This document shows positions 37,683 through 47,509 of a stretch of DNA of 64,000 nucleotides, one piece after another. The translations under genes and the position numbers were made by a program. The stretch lies in contig CALXRU010000001.1 in assembly GCA_944390935.1 (NCBI GenBank), forward strand, positions 1 through 64,000, given 5' to 3'. The DNA comes from Acidaminococcaceae bacterium. GTDB lineage: Bacteria > Bacillota > Negativicutes > Acidaminococcales > Acidaminococcaceae. The notes beneath the pieces are model-generated. The model saw nothing but the letters and a program-made list of their open reading frames with translations. It did no database searches and was not told the DNA's origin. The first letter of the stretch is position 1; each line of letters opens with the position of its first letter.

Positions 37683-40019
37683 ATGATAAAAAGTAAGGAA
37701 AAAATACTGGAGTTTATGCGGCAAAGCAGTTATGCGCCGCTGACTGCCGAAGATTTAATTGAAGCCATACCCATAACCGGCAACCTGAACACTTTTTGGC
37801 AGGACTTGAAGGAATTGCAGGAAAACGGTGAAATTATTAAAACACGTTTTGGAACTTTCGGTCTGCCGGAACGCATGGGGCTTGTTGTTGGACGCGTGCA
37901 GCTGACGAGCAAAGGCTTTGGCTTTGTTATACCCGATAACAAGGGTGAGCGCCCGGATGTGTTTATACCGCCGCGCCTTTTGAACGGCGCTATGAACAAC
38001 GACCGCGTTATGGCAAGGGTGGAAACCGCAGGCGGCGACAAACGCAAGCCTGAAGGCGAGATAATCCGCATTATCAAGCATGCCAATAATAAAATTGTCG
38101 GTACGTTTAAAGCAAGCCGCGATTACGGTTTTGTTGTGCCTGACGATAAACGCATCGGGCAGGACGTTTATATTTTAAAACGCAATTTTAACGGCGCAAA
38201 AACCAACCAAAAGGTTGTTGTGGAAATTACCGAATGGGCACCGGACAGCCGCCGCAATATCGAAGGCAAGATTGTGGAAGTGCTTGGCAACACCGGTGAC
38301 GTAGGTATGGAACTTTTGTCGCTGATTAAGCAGTACGATTTGCCACTGGAGTTCCCGGAGCAGGTTATCACTGCATCCAAACGTGTGCCGAAAACTATTA
38401 AAAGCACGGAGCTTGAAGGCAGGCACGATTTGCGTGACCGTTTGATTGTTACTATCGACGGCGACGATGCCAAAGACCTTGACGACGCTGTTTTTGTACA
38501 GCCTGCAGATAACGGCGATTTTACGCTGGGCGTTTACATTGCCGACGTCAGCCACTATGTGCGCGAAAACACCATTTTGGACAGGGAAGCACAGGAACGC
38601 GGCACCAGCGTGTACCTTGTAGACCGCGTGCTGCCGATGCTGCCGGAGCGTCTTTCCAACGGTATTTGCAGCCTTAACGCCGGCGAGGACCGCCTAGTAA
38701 TGTGCTGCGAAATGCTGATAGATAAAAAGGGGCGCATTAAAAGCTACGATATTTTCCCCGGCGTTATCAACGTGCGCTACCGTTTAAGCTACCGCATTGT
38801 GCGCGAAATTCTGGTCAATAAAAATGCAGAATTAACGGAAAAATACCGCGACGCGCTGCCTATGCTGAACGAAATGGAAAAACTGTGCGTAATACTGCAC
38901 AAAAAACGTGTAACGCGCGGTGCGATAGATTTTGACCTGCCTGAACAGAAGGTAATTCTGGACGAGCAGGGCAGACCGCTGGAAATTGTTCAGCGTGAGC
39001 ACGGCCTTGCAGAATCCATCATTGAAGAATTTATGCTGGCTGCCAACGAAACCGTAGCGCGCCACATGGCATTGCAGAAATGGCCGTTTATTTACCGCGT
39101 GCACGATAAGCCGCAGGAAGAAAAAATGCGCGACCTTTCGCTGCTGCTTTCGCGTTTTAACGTAAAAATGCCTGTTGCGGCAGAAGTTAAACCGCTGGCA
39201 CTGCAAAAAGCGTTAATCGCCATGGAAGGCCGCCCCGAAGAACGCATGGTATCAACCGTGGCGCTGCGCTCTTTAAAACAGGCCGTTTACCAGACGGATA
39301 ACATCGGCCACTTTGGCCTTGCGGCAGAATATTACACGCATTTTACCTCGCCAATCCGACGTTACCCGGATTTGATTGTACACCGCCTGCTGCATAAATG
39401 GCTGGTTGACCCTTACATGAAGGAAAAGACCAAAGACGAATACACCGACAAGCTCGACCATATCGCCGAACATTCTTCAATCCGTGAGCGCACGGCGGCA
39501 GAAGCCGAACGCGCTACCGTCGATTTGAAAAAAGCAGAATACATGGCAGGGCACATCGGTGAAGAATACGACGGCATCATCAGCGGCGTTACTGCTTTCG
39601 GCATGTTTGTCGAGCTGGAAAACGGCGTGGAAGGCCTGGTGCATATTTCCAGCCTGCTGGATGATTATTACGAATTTATTGAAGAAAACTACGCGCTGAT
39701 GGGCACGCATACACGCAAGTGCTATCGCCTTGGCGACCCGGTACGCATTGAAGTTTTTCAGGTTAATATAGCCGAACGCAATATTGATTTTATCCTCGCG
39801 GGCGAGGATGACAGTGTACGCGAGCGTATTAAAATACAGCTGGCAGAGCAGCGCAAAACCGCACCGCGTTACAGCGCCGAGCCGGAAAAGAAAGGCAAAA
39901 AGAAAAAGGGCAAGAACAAATTTGCCAAACGTGGCAAGGGCGGCACCGGTGGCAATAAATATCTGAAAGACGCCAAGCCCAAGTGCGGCAAACATAAGAA
40001 AAAACAGAGGAATAAATAG
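37683..40019 (+). CDS. rnr: Ribonuclease R
   Basis: RNase R (778 residues) is a 3'-5' exoribonuclease that degrades structured RNA and non-stop mRNA during trans-translation. It has an N-terminal helix-turn-helix, two cold-shock domains, the RNB catalytic domain ([12 protein letters not shown] with the metal-binding Asp residues) and a C-terminal S1 domain. The last 45 residues are Lys/Gly-rich, as in RNase R proteins that bind SmpB-tmRNA. The stop overlaps the smpB start by one base. Confidence 0.96.
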   Translation: MIKSKEKILEFMRQSSYAPLTAEDLIEAIPITGNLNTFWQDLKELQENGEIIKTRFGTFGLPERMGLVVGRVQLTSKGFGFVIPDNKGERPDVFIPPRLLNGAMNNDRVMARVETAGGDKRKPEGEIIRIIKHANNKIVGTFKASRDYGFVVPDDKRIGQDVYILKRNFNGAKTNQKVVVEITEWAPDSRRNIEGKIVEVLGNTGDVGMELLSLIKQYDLPLEFPEQVITASKRVPKTIKSTELEGRHDLRDRLIVTIDGDDAKDLDDAVFVQPADNGDFTLGVYIADVSHYVRENTILDREAQERGTSVYLVDRVLPMLPERLSNGICSLNAGEDRLVMCCEMLIDKKGRIKSYDIFPGVINVRYRLSYRIVREILVNKNAELTEKYRDALPMLNEMEKLCVILHKKRVTRGAIDFDLPEQKVILDEQGRPLEIVQREHGLAESIIEEFMLAANETVARHMALQKWPFIYRVHDKPQEEKMRDLSLLLSRFNVKMPVAAEVKPLALQKALIAMEGRPEERMVSTVALRSLKQAVYQTDNIGHFGLAAEYYTHFTSPIRRYPDLIVHRLLHKWLVDPYMKEKTKDEYTDKLDHIAEHSSIRERTAAEAERATVDLKKAEYMAGHIGEEYDGIISGVTAFGMFVELENGVEGLVHISSLLDDYYEFIEENYALMGTHTRKCYRLGDPVRIEVFQVNIAERNIDFILAGEDDSVRERIKIQLAEQRKTAPRYSAEPEKKGKKKKGKNKFAKRGKGGTGGNKYLKDAKPKCGKHKKKQRNK

Positions 40020-40483
40020 TGGAACAGAAGATAAAAATAGTTGCAGAAAACAGAAAAGCGCGCCACGATTACACCATTCACGAAACCTATGAGGCAGGCA
40101 TCGCCCTGACAGGTACAGAGGTAAAATCGCTGCGCGCGGGCAAAGCTAACATGAAGGACAGCTATGCCCAGATTACCAAAAGTGCGGAGGTTATTGTTTG
40201 CAACCTGCACATCAGCCCTTATGACCAGGGCAACCGCTTTAACCACGACCCGCTGCGCGACCGCAAGCTGCTTCTGCACAGGGCGGAAATCCGCAGGCTC
40301 ATCGGTAAGGTTAAGGAAAAAGGTTACACCCTTGTGCCTTTAAAAATGTATTTTACGCACGGGCTGATTAAAATTGAAATCGCGCTGGCGACAGGCAAAA
40401 AGCTGTATGACAAACGTCAGGACATGGCTAAACGCGACGCCAAACGCGAGGTTGAACGTGCGATGAAAGAACGCAATAAATAA
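40019..40483 (+). CDS. smpB: SsrA-binding protein SmpB
   Basis: SmpB (154 residues) binds tmRNA and delivers it to stalled ribosomes. It has the conserved [20 protein letters not shown] start, GTEVKSLR and the basic C-terminal helix. The start is GTG 40019 in a one-base overlap with the rnr stop (TAGTG). Its partner RNA is encoded convergently at 40961-41306. Confidence 0.97.
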   Translation: MEQKIKIVAENRKARHDYTIHETYEAGIALTGTEVKSLRAGKANMKDSYAQITKSAEVIVCNLHISPYDQGNRFNHDPLRDRKLLLHRAEIRRLIGKVKEKGYTLVPLKMYFTHGLIKIEIALATGKKLYDKRQDMAKRDAKREVERAMKERNK

Positions 40484-40502
40484 AAGCAAAGGAGATGTTG
40501 TT

Positions 40503-40901
40503 ATGAAGAAGATGTTGCTGCTTGTTTTGGCTGCCGTACTTGCAATATCGGCAGTATGCTTTGCGCAAAGCCCCGCCAATGCGGAAGGCTACCAGAAAAT
40601 TACGCCGCAGCAGGCTAAAGCACGCATGGCTGAACCAGGCGTGATTGTGCTTGATGTGCGTATGCAGCAGGAATATGATGCAGGGCATATAGCCAACGCT
40701 GTTTTGCTGCCGCTGCCGTTAATTGAAGCAAGCGACGCAGCAGTTGCCAAAGCGCTGCCTGATAAAGACGCTGAAATTCTGGTTTACTGCCGCAGCGGAC
40801 GACGCAGTGCGATTGCTGCCAACGCTTTAATAAACATGGGTTACACCAATGTTTTTGACTTTGGCGGCATTAATGACTGGCCGTATGAAGTGGCAAAATA
40901 A
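40503..40901 (+). CDS. Secreted rhodanese-like protein
   Basis: This 132-residue protein has a signal peptide (residues 1 to about 27, ending PANA) and one rhodanese domain. The catalytic loop is VYCRSGRRS with the active Cys, and DVRMQQEYDAGHIANA is typical. It may transfer or carry sulfane sulfur outside the membrane. ATG follows AAAGGAGAT. It is 19 bases after smpB and ends at a bidirectional terminator; its link to ribosome rescue is not evident. Confidence 0.88.
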   Translation: MKKMLLLVLAAVLAISAVCFAQSPANAEGYQKITPQQAKARMAEPGVIVLDVRMQQEYDAGHIANAVLLPLPLIEASDAAVAKALPDKDAEILVYCRSGRRSAIAANALINMGYTNVFDFGGINDWPYEVAK

Positions 40902-40918
40902 CAAACGGCAAAAAAATA

Positions 40919-40960
40919 AAGGCTGGTTACAGTTAATACTGTAATCAGCCTTGTTGTTTT
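40919..40960. terminator. Bidirectional terminator between the rhodanese gene and ssrA
   Basis: A 15-bp stem (40919-40933 with 40938-40952, one G-U) lies between convergent genes. Plus-strand T run: TTGTTGTTTTT. Minus-strand T run: TTTATTTTTTT from the left side. Confidence 0.88.
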
Positions 40961-41306
40961 TGGTGGAGATGAGGGGAGTCGAACCCCTGTCCGAAAATAT
41001 TGCAATATAACTTTCTCCGAGCGCAGCGCATCATTTTTTATTTCGCTTCAAAATCACCTGATGGCGGGTTACTTCGTCGCTATCCCGGAAAGTTTCCCCT
41101 AAAGCCCACGGGAGAAAGCTTTAAAGTATCCTGCTGTTGGCGTCCAGATCATTCCCGCAGGAAAGTAACGAAAGGACGTAGCATTAAGCTGCTAAAGCGT
41201 AATCGTTTTTAGCGTTTATTTTTAAACGTCCGCCGTTTAACGTGCTGACGGAAACACGGCTCGCTTATCATACCACACCTATCCCCGTCGAAACCAGTAC
41301 ATCCCC
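40961..41306 (-). ncRNA. ssrA: Transfer-messenger RNA
   Basis: The gene is 346 bases, on the minus strand. The 5' end GGGGATG pairs with the 3' CATCTCC before ACCA, and the 3' CCA is encoded at 40961-40963. The 5' part has CTGGTTTCGACGGGG, diagnostic of tmRNA, and the 3' part has the T-loop GGTTCGACTCC. The tag reading frame (41184-41213, minus) encodes AKNDYALAA and a TAA stop, so the added tag should be A-AKNDYALAA. Pseudoknot arms occupy the middle. A short plus-strand open frame over the same bases is accidental. Confidence 0.97.
41184..41213 (-). other. tmRNA tag reading frame
   Basis: On the minus strand, GCT AAA AAC GAT TAC GCT TTA GCA GCT TAA gives the degradation tag AKNDYALAA. The YALAA end is the ClpXP-recognised form. 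GCT is taken as the resume codon by analogy with other tmRNAs. Confidence 0.85.
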
Positions 41307-41330
41307 GAGGTAAGTGAATTTCATTAAAAT

Positions 41331-41360
41331 ATTATAGCATATCTGTAACAAAATGTACAA
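41331..41360 (-). promoter_or_regulatory. Promoter of ssrA
   Basis: On the minus strand, TTGTAC (41355-41360) and TATAAT (41331-41336) are separated by 18 bases. A short leader precedes the mature 5' end at 41306 and would be removed by RNase P. Confidence 0.75.
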
Positions 41361-41376
41361 GTGAAAATAATAAAAT

Positions 41377-41388
41377 CCGCCGCGGCGG
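41377..41388. repeat. 12-bp palindrome between ssrA and larA promoters
   Basis: CCGCCGCGGCGG is a perfect palindrome in an otherwise A/T-rich spacer between divergent promoters. It could be an operator for the downstream larA cluster. Confidence 0.45.
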
Positions 41389-41428
41389 CAAGATTTGCAA
41401 TTTTCTTTTATTTTTATACAGCAAAGTG

Positions 41429-41439
41429 TATAATATACT
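41429..41439 (+). promoter_or_regulatory. Candidate -10 region of the larA cluster
   Basis: TATAAT (41429-41434) overlaps a second TATACT (41434-41439), about 32 bases before the first larA-type gene. No good -35 was found. Confidence 0.4.
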
Positions 41440-41470
41440 TATATAACTATTTTAACAAAGGAGAACGGCA

Positions 41471-42769
41471 ATGAAGGAATACTCTCTCCCGTATGGCAGC
41501 GGCGAACAAAAAGTAATGCTGCCCGAAGAACATATATTGTATGACATTCACGGCAACAAAGCAGCCGTTGCCGGCGATATTAAAGCAGCGACGCTGGAAG
41601 CACTGCGCAGCCCGATTGAAAGCGCACCGCTGAAGGATGTTGTTAAAGCAGGCGAGAAGGTTGCGGTTATCGTCAGCGATATTACGCGTTTGGTACGCAC
41701 CGCTGATTTTTTACCCGTTGTTATTGATGAAATCAACGCGGGCGGCGTACCAGACAGCGACATTACCATTGTTGTGGCAACCGGCACGCACCGCGCCCAC
41801 ACGCCGGAAGAAGACGTTATGGTTTGCGGCGCCGATATTGTAAAGCGCATTAAAATTCATCAGCATGACTGCCGCAATAACGACGAGCTGGTTGACCTTG
41901 GCGTTACCAGCCGCGGCACACCGATTTTAATTGATAAGACCGTGCTTGACGCTGATAAAATAATCATCACCGGCGCGTTATCCCTGCACCCGATGGCAGG
42001 CTTCGGTGGCGGGCGCAAAGCAGTTATGCCTGGCGTCAGCGGCTATGCCACCATTATGCACAACCACGCTATGGCGCTGGCCGATGAAGTAGGCGCTGGC
42101 TGCAATCCGCTGTGCGAAACAGGCGTTTTGGAAAACAACCCGCTGCATGAGGATATGACTGAAGTTTGCGCCAAAATAAACCCTGCATTTTTGGTAAACA
42201 TGGTGTTCAGCCCCGAAGGAGACCTGCACGAAGTTGTGGCAGGGCACTGGTATAAAGCGTGGGAAAAAGGCTGCCACGATTTACTGGCTATGGCAGGCGT
42301 GCATATTAAAGAACAGGCGGACGTTGTTATCGCCTCCGCAGGCGGCAGCCCGAAGGACATTAACCTTTACCAGAGCTGCAAGGCGCACATGAACGTCGTT
42401 TTTGCCGTTAAACCCGGCGGTTACCTCATCTGCACGCTGGAATGCCCGGATATTAAAGAGCCGGCAATTTTTACCGACTGGTTCTCCAAATCCGACATTC
42501 TGCAATTTGAAAAAGACGTGCGCGCCGATTTTTCCATACCGGCATTTGTCGCGTTTAAAACGCGCTGCATCGTAAATTCGCTGCATACTTATCTGGTTAC
42601 TAAGCCGGAGAACTTTGATTTTATCCGTGCGACGGGGCAGACGCCGGTAGCTACGCTGGAAGAAGCATGGCAGCTGGTGCAGCAGGATTTAGCCAAAAAT
42701 AACAAACAGGATTACACAATTACGATTATGGGGCACGCCTCCGCGACGCTGCCGATACTGGACAAGTGA
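41471..42769 (+). CDS. larA: LarA-type nickel-dependent 2-hydroxyacid racemase, copy 1
   Basis: This 432-residue member of the lactate racemase family (LarA/LarAH) uses a covalently bound nickel-pincer nucleotide. The key residues known from Lactobacillus LarA are present: His107 (GTHRAH), His173 (LHPMAGF), Lys183 (GGGRKAVMPG, cofactor attachment) and His199 (HNHAM). It starts with ATG after AAAGGAGA. The substrate could be lactate, malate, 2-hydroxyglutarate or another 2-hydroxyacid. It is the first of three tandem paralogues; no larB, larC or larE cofactor genes are in the window. Confidence 0.9.
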   Translation: MKEYSLPYGSGEQKVMLPEEHILYDIHGNKAAVAGDIKAATLEALRSPIESAPLKDVVKAGEKVAVIVSDITRLVRTADFLPVVIDEINAGGVPDSDITIVVATGTHRAHTPEEDVMVCGADIVKRIKIHQHDCRNNDELVDLGVTSRGTPILIDKTVLDADKIIITGALSLHPMAGFGGGRKAVMPGVSGYATIMHNHAMALADEVGAGCNPLCETGVLENNPLHEDMTEVCAKINPAFLVNMVFSPEGDLHEVVAGHWYKAWEKGCHDLLAMAGVHIKEQADVVIASAGGSPKDINLYQSCKAHMNVVFAVKPGGYLICTLECPDIKEPAIFTDWFSKSDILQFEKDVRADFSIPAFVAFKTRCIVNSLHTYLVTKPENFDFIRATGQTPVATLEEAWQLVQQDLAKNNKQDYTITIMGHASATLPILDK

Positions 42770-42774
42770 GCAAA

Positions 42775-44061
42775 ATGAAAGAATACAGATTAAAATACGG
42801 CAAAGGCGAACAAAGCATCACGCTTGACGAAAACAAGGTGCTGCAAATTATCGACGCTGAGCCGGGAGCAAAAATTACCGATTTAAAACAGGCGGTGCTG
42901 GACGCTATACGCAATCCGGTAGGCAGCGCGCCGCTGCGTGAAGTTGTAAAAGCAGGCGATAAGGTCGTAATCCTCGTCAGCGACATCACGCGCGCGTGGA
43001 CAAAAACCAGCCAGTACCTGCCGATAGTGGTGGAGGAGCTGAACAATAACGGCGTGCCCGATGAGGATATTTCCGTTATCGTCGCTGCCGGTACGCACCG
43101 TGCCAACACCGATGAAGAAAAGAAAATCATTCTGGGCGAAGATTTGTTCCGCCGCTTAAAGGTTTACGACCATGACGCTTACAATATGGATAAAAACGTG
43201 TACCTTGGCACTACCAGACGCGGTACGCCGGTGTACCTTGACAAACGTGCGGTGGAAGCGGACAAGGTCATCCTTACCGGCGGAATTACGCCGCATTTGT
43301 TTGCAGGCTTCGGCGGCGGGCGCAAAAGCGTACTGCCCGGCATTGCCGCAGCGCAAACCATTAACCACAACCATGTTATGGCGCTCAGCGATACGATTGG
43401 CGGCGGCATCAATCCCGATACCTGCCTTGCCAAAACGTGGGATAACCGCGTCAACGAAGATATGTGCGACGCAACCGCTATGCTTAACCCGTGCTTTCTG
43501 GTCAACTCCATTATGGATGCTGACGGCGATTTTTATGCAATCGTTGCGGGCAACTGGCACGACGCATGGCTTGAAGGCACGCGCATAGTGCTTAAGCAGC
43601 AAAATGTAAAAACCAAAGCCAAAGCTGATATTGCAATCACCAGCGGCGGCGGTTTCCCTTACGATATGAATCTTTATCAGGGCATGAAGGCTTATGTCCC
43701 GGCGGCTATGTCGCTGAAAGAAGGCGGCGTAATGATAGCCGTGCTGGAGTGCGAGGACATTGCCGAACCGCCGGTATATTTTAACTGCTTCCATTATGAT
43801 GATTTAAAGGAAATGGAGCAGGACGTACGCGACGGTTTTACCATACCTTTTTATGTGGCGTTTTACACCTGCTGCCTGGCGGAACGCTTTACCGTTATTC
43901 TGGTAACGAAGCCCGAAAACTTTGAAAAAGCACGCAAAACGCGCGCCGTGCCTGTAGCTACGCTTGAAGAAGCAATGGCGATGGCGGAGAAAATCGTCGG
44001 CAATGATTACACCGTCAACATCATTCCGCACGGCATGGCAACAATACCGTTTTTTGATTAA
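42775..44061 (+). CDS. LarA-type nickel-dependent 2-hydroxyacid racemase, copy 2
   Basis: This paralogue (428 residues) keeps His108 (GTHRAN), His174 (TPHLFAGF), Lys184 (GGGRKSVLPG) and His200 (HNHVM). The ATG at 42775 is chosen because it matches the MKEY start of copy 1 and sets these residues at the positions of the Lactobacillus enzyme. A GTG at 42766 overlaps the copy 1 stop and is possible. The start site has no strong ribosome-binding sequence, suggesting coupling to copy 1. The substrate is not known. Confidence 0.88.
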   Translation: MKEYRLKYGKGEQSITLDENKVLQIIDAEPGAKITDLKQAVLDAIRNPVGSAPLREVVKAGDKVVILVSDITRAWTKTSQYLPIVVEELNNNGVPDEDISVIVAAGTHRANTDEEKKIILGEDLFRRLKVYDHDAYNMDKNVYLGTTRRGTPVYLDKRAVEADKVILTGGITPHLFAGFGGGRKSVLPGIAAAQTINHNHVMALSDTIGGGINPDTCLAKTWDNRVNEDMCDATAMLNPCFLVNSIMDADGDFYAIVAGNWHDAWLEGTRIVLKQQNVKTKAKADIAITSGGGFPYDMNLYQGMKAYVPAAMSLKEGGVMIAVLECEDIAEPPVYFNCFHYDDLKEMEQDVRDGFTIPFYVAFYTCCLAERFTVILVTKPENFEKARKTRAVPVATLEEAMAMAEKIVGNDYTVNIIPHGMATIPFFD

Positions 44062-44097
44062 TTTTAATAAATTTTTTCAGGGGAAAGGAAGATGAAT

Positions 44098-45399
44098 ATG
44101 GCATTGAAAAATTTTAAATTCGGCTTTGGTGACGGCTATCAGGAAATAGCCCTGCCGGAAGAACACATTTTGCAGGTAATTGAAGGCAACGAAAGCGAAA
44201 AAATTACCGACGTTAAAGCGGCTGTTTTAAAAGCCATGCGCGAGCCTATCAACAGCAAACCCTTGCAGCAGTGTGTTAATAAGGGCGAAAAGGTAGCAAT
44301 CGTTGTCAGCGACATTACCCGTCTTGTGCATACCGACCAGATTCTGGTGCATATCGTTAACGAGCTGAACCTTGCCGGTATCCCGGACGAAGATATCAGC
44401 ATCGTTGTGGCTCAGGGCACCCACCGTGCACAGACCCATGAAGAAGACGTTATCGTCTGCGGGCAGGAGGTTGTGGACCGCATTAAAATTTACCAGCACA
44501 GCAGTAAGGATTCCGAATGCGTGCATGTCGGCGATACCCCGCGAGGCGTGCCTGTTTGGATTGACAAGCACGTAACCGACGCCGATAAAGTAATCCTTAC
44601 CGGCGGTATTACCGTGCATCTTCTGGCAGGCTACGGCGGCGGGCGCAAAAGCATTCTGCCCGGCGTTGCCAGCGACGAAACCATCCAAAAACATCATTCC
44701 CTGGCACTGGCTGATGAATTTGGCGGCGGCGTATATCCCGGCGTTGAAACTGCCAATATCGACGGCAACCGCTTTCACGAAGAACTGTGCGCAGCGTGCG
44801 AATTTATCAACCCGTGCTTCTTAGTAAACAATGTGCTGGATAACGACGGCGACTTTGCTAAAATCGTCGGCGGCCACTGGTACGACGCATGGCTGGAAGG
44901 CACCAAAGAAGTGCTTAAAATTCAGGGCGTAAAATGCAAAGGCCGTGCCGATGTAGTTATTGCATCTCCGGGCGGCTTCCCGAAGGATATCAACCTTTAT
45001 CAGGGCAGCAAAACCTATGATACATCCGTGCTGGCACTGAAAAAAGGCGGCATTTTGATTGCTGTCCTCGAAGCGCGCGAAATTAACGACCCGCCCGCAT
45101 ATATGGAAAGCTTCCGCTTTGATAACCTGACCGACATGGAAAGAGCGCTGCGCGAAGAATTTACAATTCCGTTTTATGTAGCGTTTGTGCTTGCCAACCT
45201 GTGCCATGACAATACCGTTTACCTTGTAACCAAACCCGAAAACTTTGAAGCCGCAGCAAGAACCGGCCAAATACCGGTAGCAACGGTTGCCGAAGCATGG
45301 GAACTGGCGCAGAAAAAACTGGCAGAGCAGGGCAAAACCGATTACACTATTAACGTAATGCAGCACGCAGCCAACACCGTGCCCATGATTGAAGAATAA
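44098..45399 (+). CDS. LarA-type nickel-dependent 2-hydroxyacid racemase, copy 3
   Basis: This third paralogue (433 residues) keeps His109 (GTHRAQ), His174 (TVHLLAGY), Lys184 (GGGRKSILPG) and His200 (HHSLA). ATG 44098 lies eight bases after GGGAAAGGA; the ATG at 44092 is too close. It follows copy 2 by 36 bases and is closed by a strong terminator at 45410-45450. Divergence among the three copies suggests different substrates rather than a recent duplication. Confidence 0.88.
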   Translation: MALKNFKFGFGDGYQEIALPEEHILQVIEGNESEKITDVKAAVLKAMREPINSKPLQQCVNKGEKVAIVVSDITRLVHTDQILVHIVNELNLAGIPDEDISIVVAQGTHRAQTHEEDVIVCGQEVVDRIKIYQHSSKDSECVHVGDTPRGVPVWIDKHVTDADKVILTGGITVHLLAGYGGGRKSILPGVASDETIQKHHSLALADEFGGGVYPGVETANIDGNRFHEELCAACEFINPCFLVNNVLDNDGDFAKIVGGHWYDAWLEGTKEVLKIQGVKCKGRADVVIASPGGFPKDINLYQGSKTYDTSVLALKKGGILIAVLEAREINDPPAYMESFRFDNLTDMERALREEFTIPFYVAFVLANLCHDNTVYLVTKPENFEAAARTGQIPVATVAEAWELAQKKLAEQGKTDYTINVMQHAANTVPMIEE

Positions 45400-45409
45400 G
45401 AGAAATATA

Positions 45410-45450
45410 AACAGCCTTTTACTTACAAACGTAGGTAAAAGGCTGTTTTG
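45410..45450. terminator. Bidirectional terminator between the larA cluster and feoB
   Basis: A 17-bp stem (45410-45426 with 45431-45447, one G-U) with loop AAAC. TTTT follows on the plus strand. It serves the larA cluster and may also stop feoB transcription. Confidence 0.88.
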
Positions 45451-45493
45451 CTTATCTCGTATTAAATTTTAATCCGTGTAAGCGTTGTGTTTT

Positions 45494-47509
45494 TTAATTA
45501 AACCCCAGCATCTTGCCGATGTGGTATACTGCAAAGGCCATTAGCCAGGCGATGGTGATTTCGTAGGCCATGATGCAAAGTGTTGCAATGCCGGAGTTCA
45601 TTTCGCGCCTGATGGCGGCAAGTGCTGCCACGCAGGGCGGGTAGAGCAGGGCGAAGGTTAAGTAGCTGAGCGCTGTGAGCGGGCTGAAGATGGTTTGCAG
45701 TGCGCTGCCGACCATTTCGTCGCCGCTGCCGGTAAGTACGGAAAGCGTACTGATAACGACTTCTTTAGCGGTGATGCCGGTAATAAGCGCCGTTGCTGCA
45801 CGCCAATCGCCAAAGCCCAGCGGTGCAAATACAGGGGCGATAAAGCTGCCAATCTGCGCCAGCATGCTTTGTGCGGGGTCTTCAACCATGTAAAAGCGGG
45901 TGTCGAAGCTTTGCAGCAGCCAGATGACGATGCTGGCAAGGAAGATTATGGTAAAGGCTCTGTATAAAAAGTCTTTGGCTTTGCTCCACATGTGCAGGCC
46001 GATGTTGCGAGCGGTCGGCAGGCGGTAGGCAGGCAGTTCCATTACAAACGGAACGGGCTGGCCGTTGAACACAAAGGCTTTTAACAAAAGGCCGGAGAGT
46101 ATTGCCATGCAGATGCCGGTGAGGTACAGGAACATCATTACTTGCGCGCGGTTATCGGCAAAGAAGGCCGCAATAAACACGCCGTAAACAGGCAGTTTGG
46201 CGCTGCACGACATGAACGGCGTTAAGATGATGGTAATTTTGCGGTCGCGTTCGCTGGCGAGCGTGCGGGTTGCCATAATGGCCGGTACACTGCACCCGAA
46301 GCCGATAAGCATCGGTACGAAGGACGAGCCGGAAAGCCCGATTTTACGCAGCAGCATGTCCATTACAAAGGCAATGCGCGCCATGTAGCCGGTGTCTTCC
46401 AAAAGGGAGAGGAAGAAGAACAGCGTCACGATGGTGGGCAGAAACGAAAGCACGCTGCCGACGCCGGTAAATACGCCGTCGATAATCAGCGAGTGAATTG
46501 GCGCGCTGACGCCTGCCGTCGTTAAACCTGCGTCTGCGGCGTCTGTCACTGCGGCAATGCCAAGTTCCAGCCATTCGCTCAGCGTTGCGCCGATAACGTC
46601 AAATGTCAGCCAGAACACGGTGAACATTGTGAGCAAAAATATCGGTATCGCAAAATATTTGCTGGTTAAGTAGCGGTCCATTTTAACGGAACGCTGCTGG
46701 GCGATGCTTTCGTCCGGTTTATGCACGGTTTCGCTGCACAGTTCTTCAATATAAGTGTAGCGCATATCGGCCAGAGCCGCTTCTTTGTCGGTGTCCAGCG
46801 CTGTTTCCAGCTCTGTGGTCAAATGGCCAATGATGTCTTTTTCGTTCTCCGTAAGTTCAAGCTCTGCGCTTAAAAGGTCGTCGCCTTCAATCAGCTTGGT
46901 TGCCGAAAAGCGCAGCGGCAAACCCTTTTGGCGCACTTTATGCTCAATTAAATGGGCGATAGAGTGAATTGCCACATGGGCAGGGCCTTTGCAAAAGTCG
47001 ATGCGTTCCGGCAGCTGGCCGGTTTCCGCAGCGGTTTTAGCGCGGCGCACAAGCTCATCAACGCCCGCGCCGGAGTTTGCGGTAATTGGTATTACCGGAA
47101 TGGTGAGCTTTTTCTCAAGGCTCTTGATATCAATGCTGCCGCCGCTGGCCTGCAATTCGTCCATCATGTTCAGGGCGATGACCATCGGCGTGTTCAGTTC
47201 GATTAATTGCAGCGAAAGGTACAGGCTGCGTTCGATATTGGTAGCGTCAAGCACGTTGACGATAACATCCGGCTTGTTGCGCAAAAGCAAATCGCGCGTA
47301 ACAATTTCTTCGGACGTGTAAGGCGAAAGCGAATAAATGCCGGGCAGGTCGATAACGGTAATATCCTTATCCTTCAGCAAAATGCCTTCCTTTTTTTGTA
47401 CCGTTACGCCCGGAAAATTGCCGACATGCTGGTTGCTGCCGGTAAGATAGTTAAACAGGGTGCTTTTGCCGCAATTCTGGTTTCCTACAAGTGCAAATGT
47501 CAGGCTCAT
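45494..47509 (-). CDS. feoB: Ferrous iron transport protein B
   Basis: FeoB (671 residues) is the main Fe2+ importer. The N-terminal G domain has GNQNCGKSTLFN, the G3 motif DLPGIYSL and NMMDE-like NALNMMDEL. A helical GDI domain and then the membrane domain with two Gate repeats follow (GVGSVLSFLPTIV; GCSVPAIMATR). ATG at 47509 follows GGAGGAAGT. The start overlaps the feoA stop by four bases. The length is typical of short Firmicutes forms. Confidence 0.95.
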   Translation of the reverse strand: MSLTFALVGNQNCGKSTLFNYLTGSNQHVGNFPGVTVQKKEGILLKDKDITVIDLPGIYSLSPYTSEEIVTRDLLLRNKPDVIVNVLDATNIERSLYLSLQLIELNTPMVIALNMMDELQASGGSIDIKSLEKKLTIPVIPITANSGAGVDELVRRAKTAAETGQLPERIDFCKGPAHVAIHSIAHLIEHKVRQKGLPLRFSATKLIEGDDLLSAELELTENEKDIIGHLTTELETALDTDKEAALADMRYTYIEELCSETVHKPDESIAQQRSVKMDRYLTSKYFAIPIFLLTMFTVFWLTFDVIGATLSEWLELGIAAVTDAADAGLTTAGVSAPIHSLIIDGVFTGVGSVLSFLPTIVTLFFFLSLLEDTGYMARIAFVMDMLLRKIGLSGSSFVPMLIGFGCSVPAIMATRTLASERDRKITIILTPFMSCSAKLPVYGVFIAAFFADNRAQVMMFLYLTGICMAILSGLLLKAFVFNGQPVPFVMELPAYRLPTARNIGLHMWSKAKDFLYRAFTIIFLASIVIWLLQSFDTRFYMVEDPAQSMLAQIGSFIAPVFAPLGFGDWRAATALITGITAKEVVISTLSVLTGSGDEMVGSALQTIFSPLTALSYLTFALLYPPCVAALAAIRREMNSGIATLCIMAYEITIAWLMAFAVYHIGKMLGFN

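Noticed and set aside
41000..41212. A 70-codon plus-strand frame
   Set aside because: It lies entirely within the tmRNA gene on the other strand.
40961..41470. An integration site or element remnant at the tmRNA 3' end
   Set aside because: tmRNA genes are common integration targets, but there is no integrase, no repeated 3' end and no foreign gene next to it.
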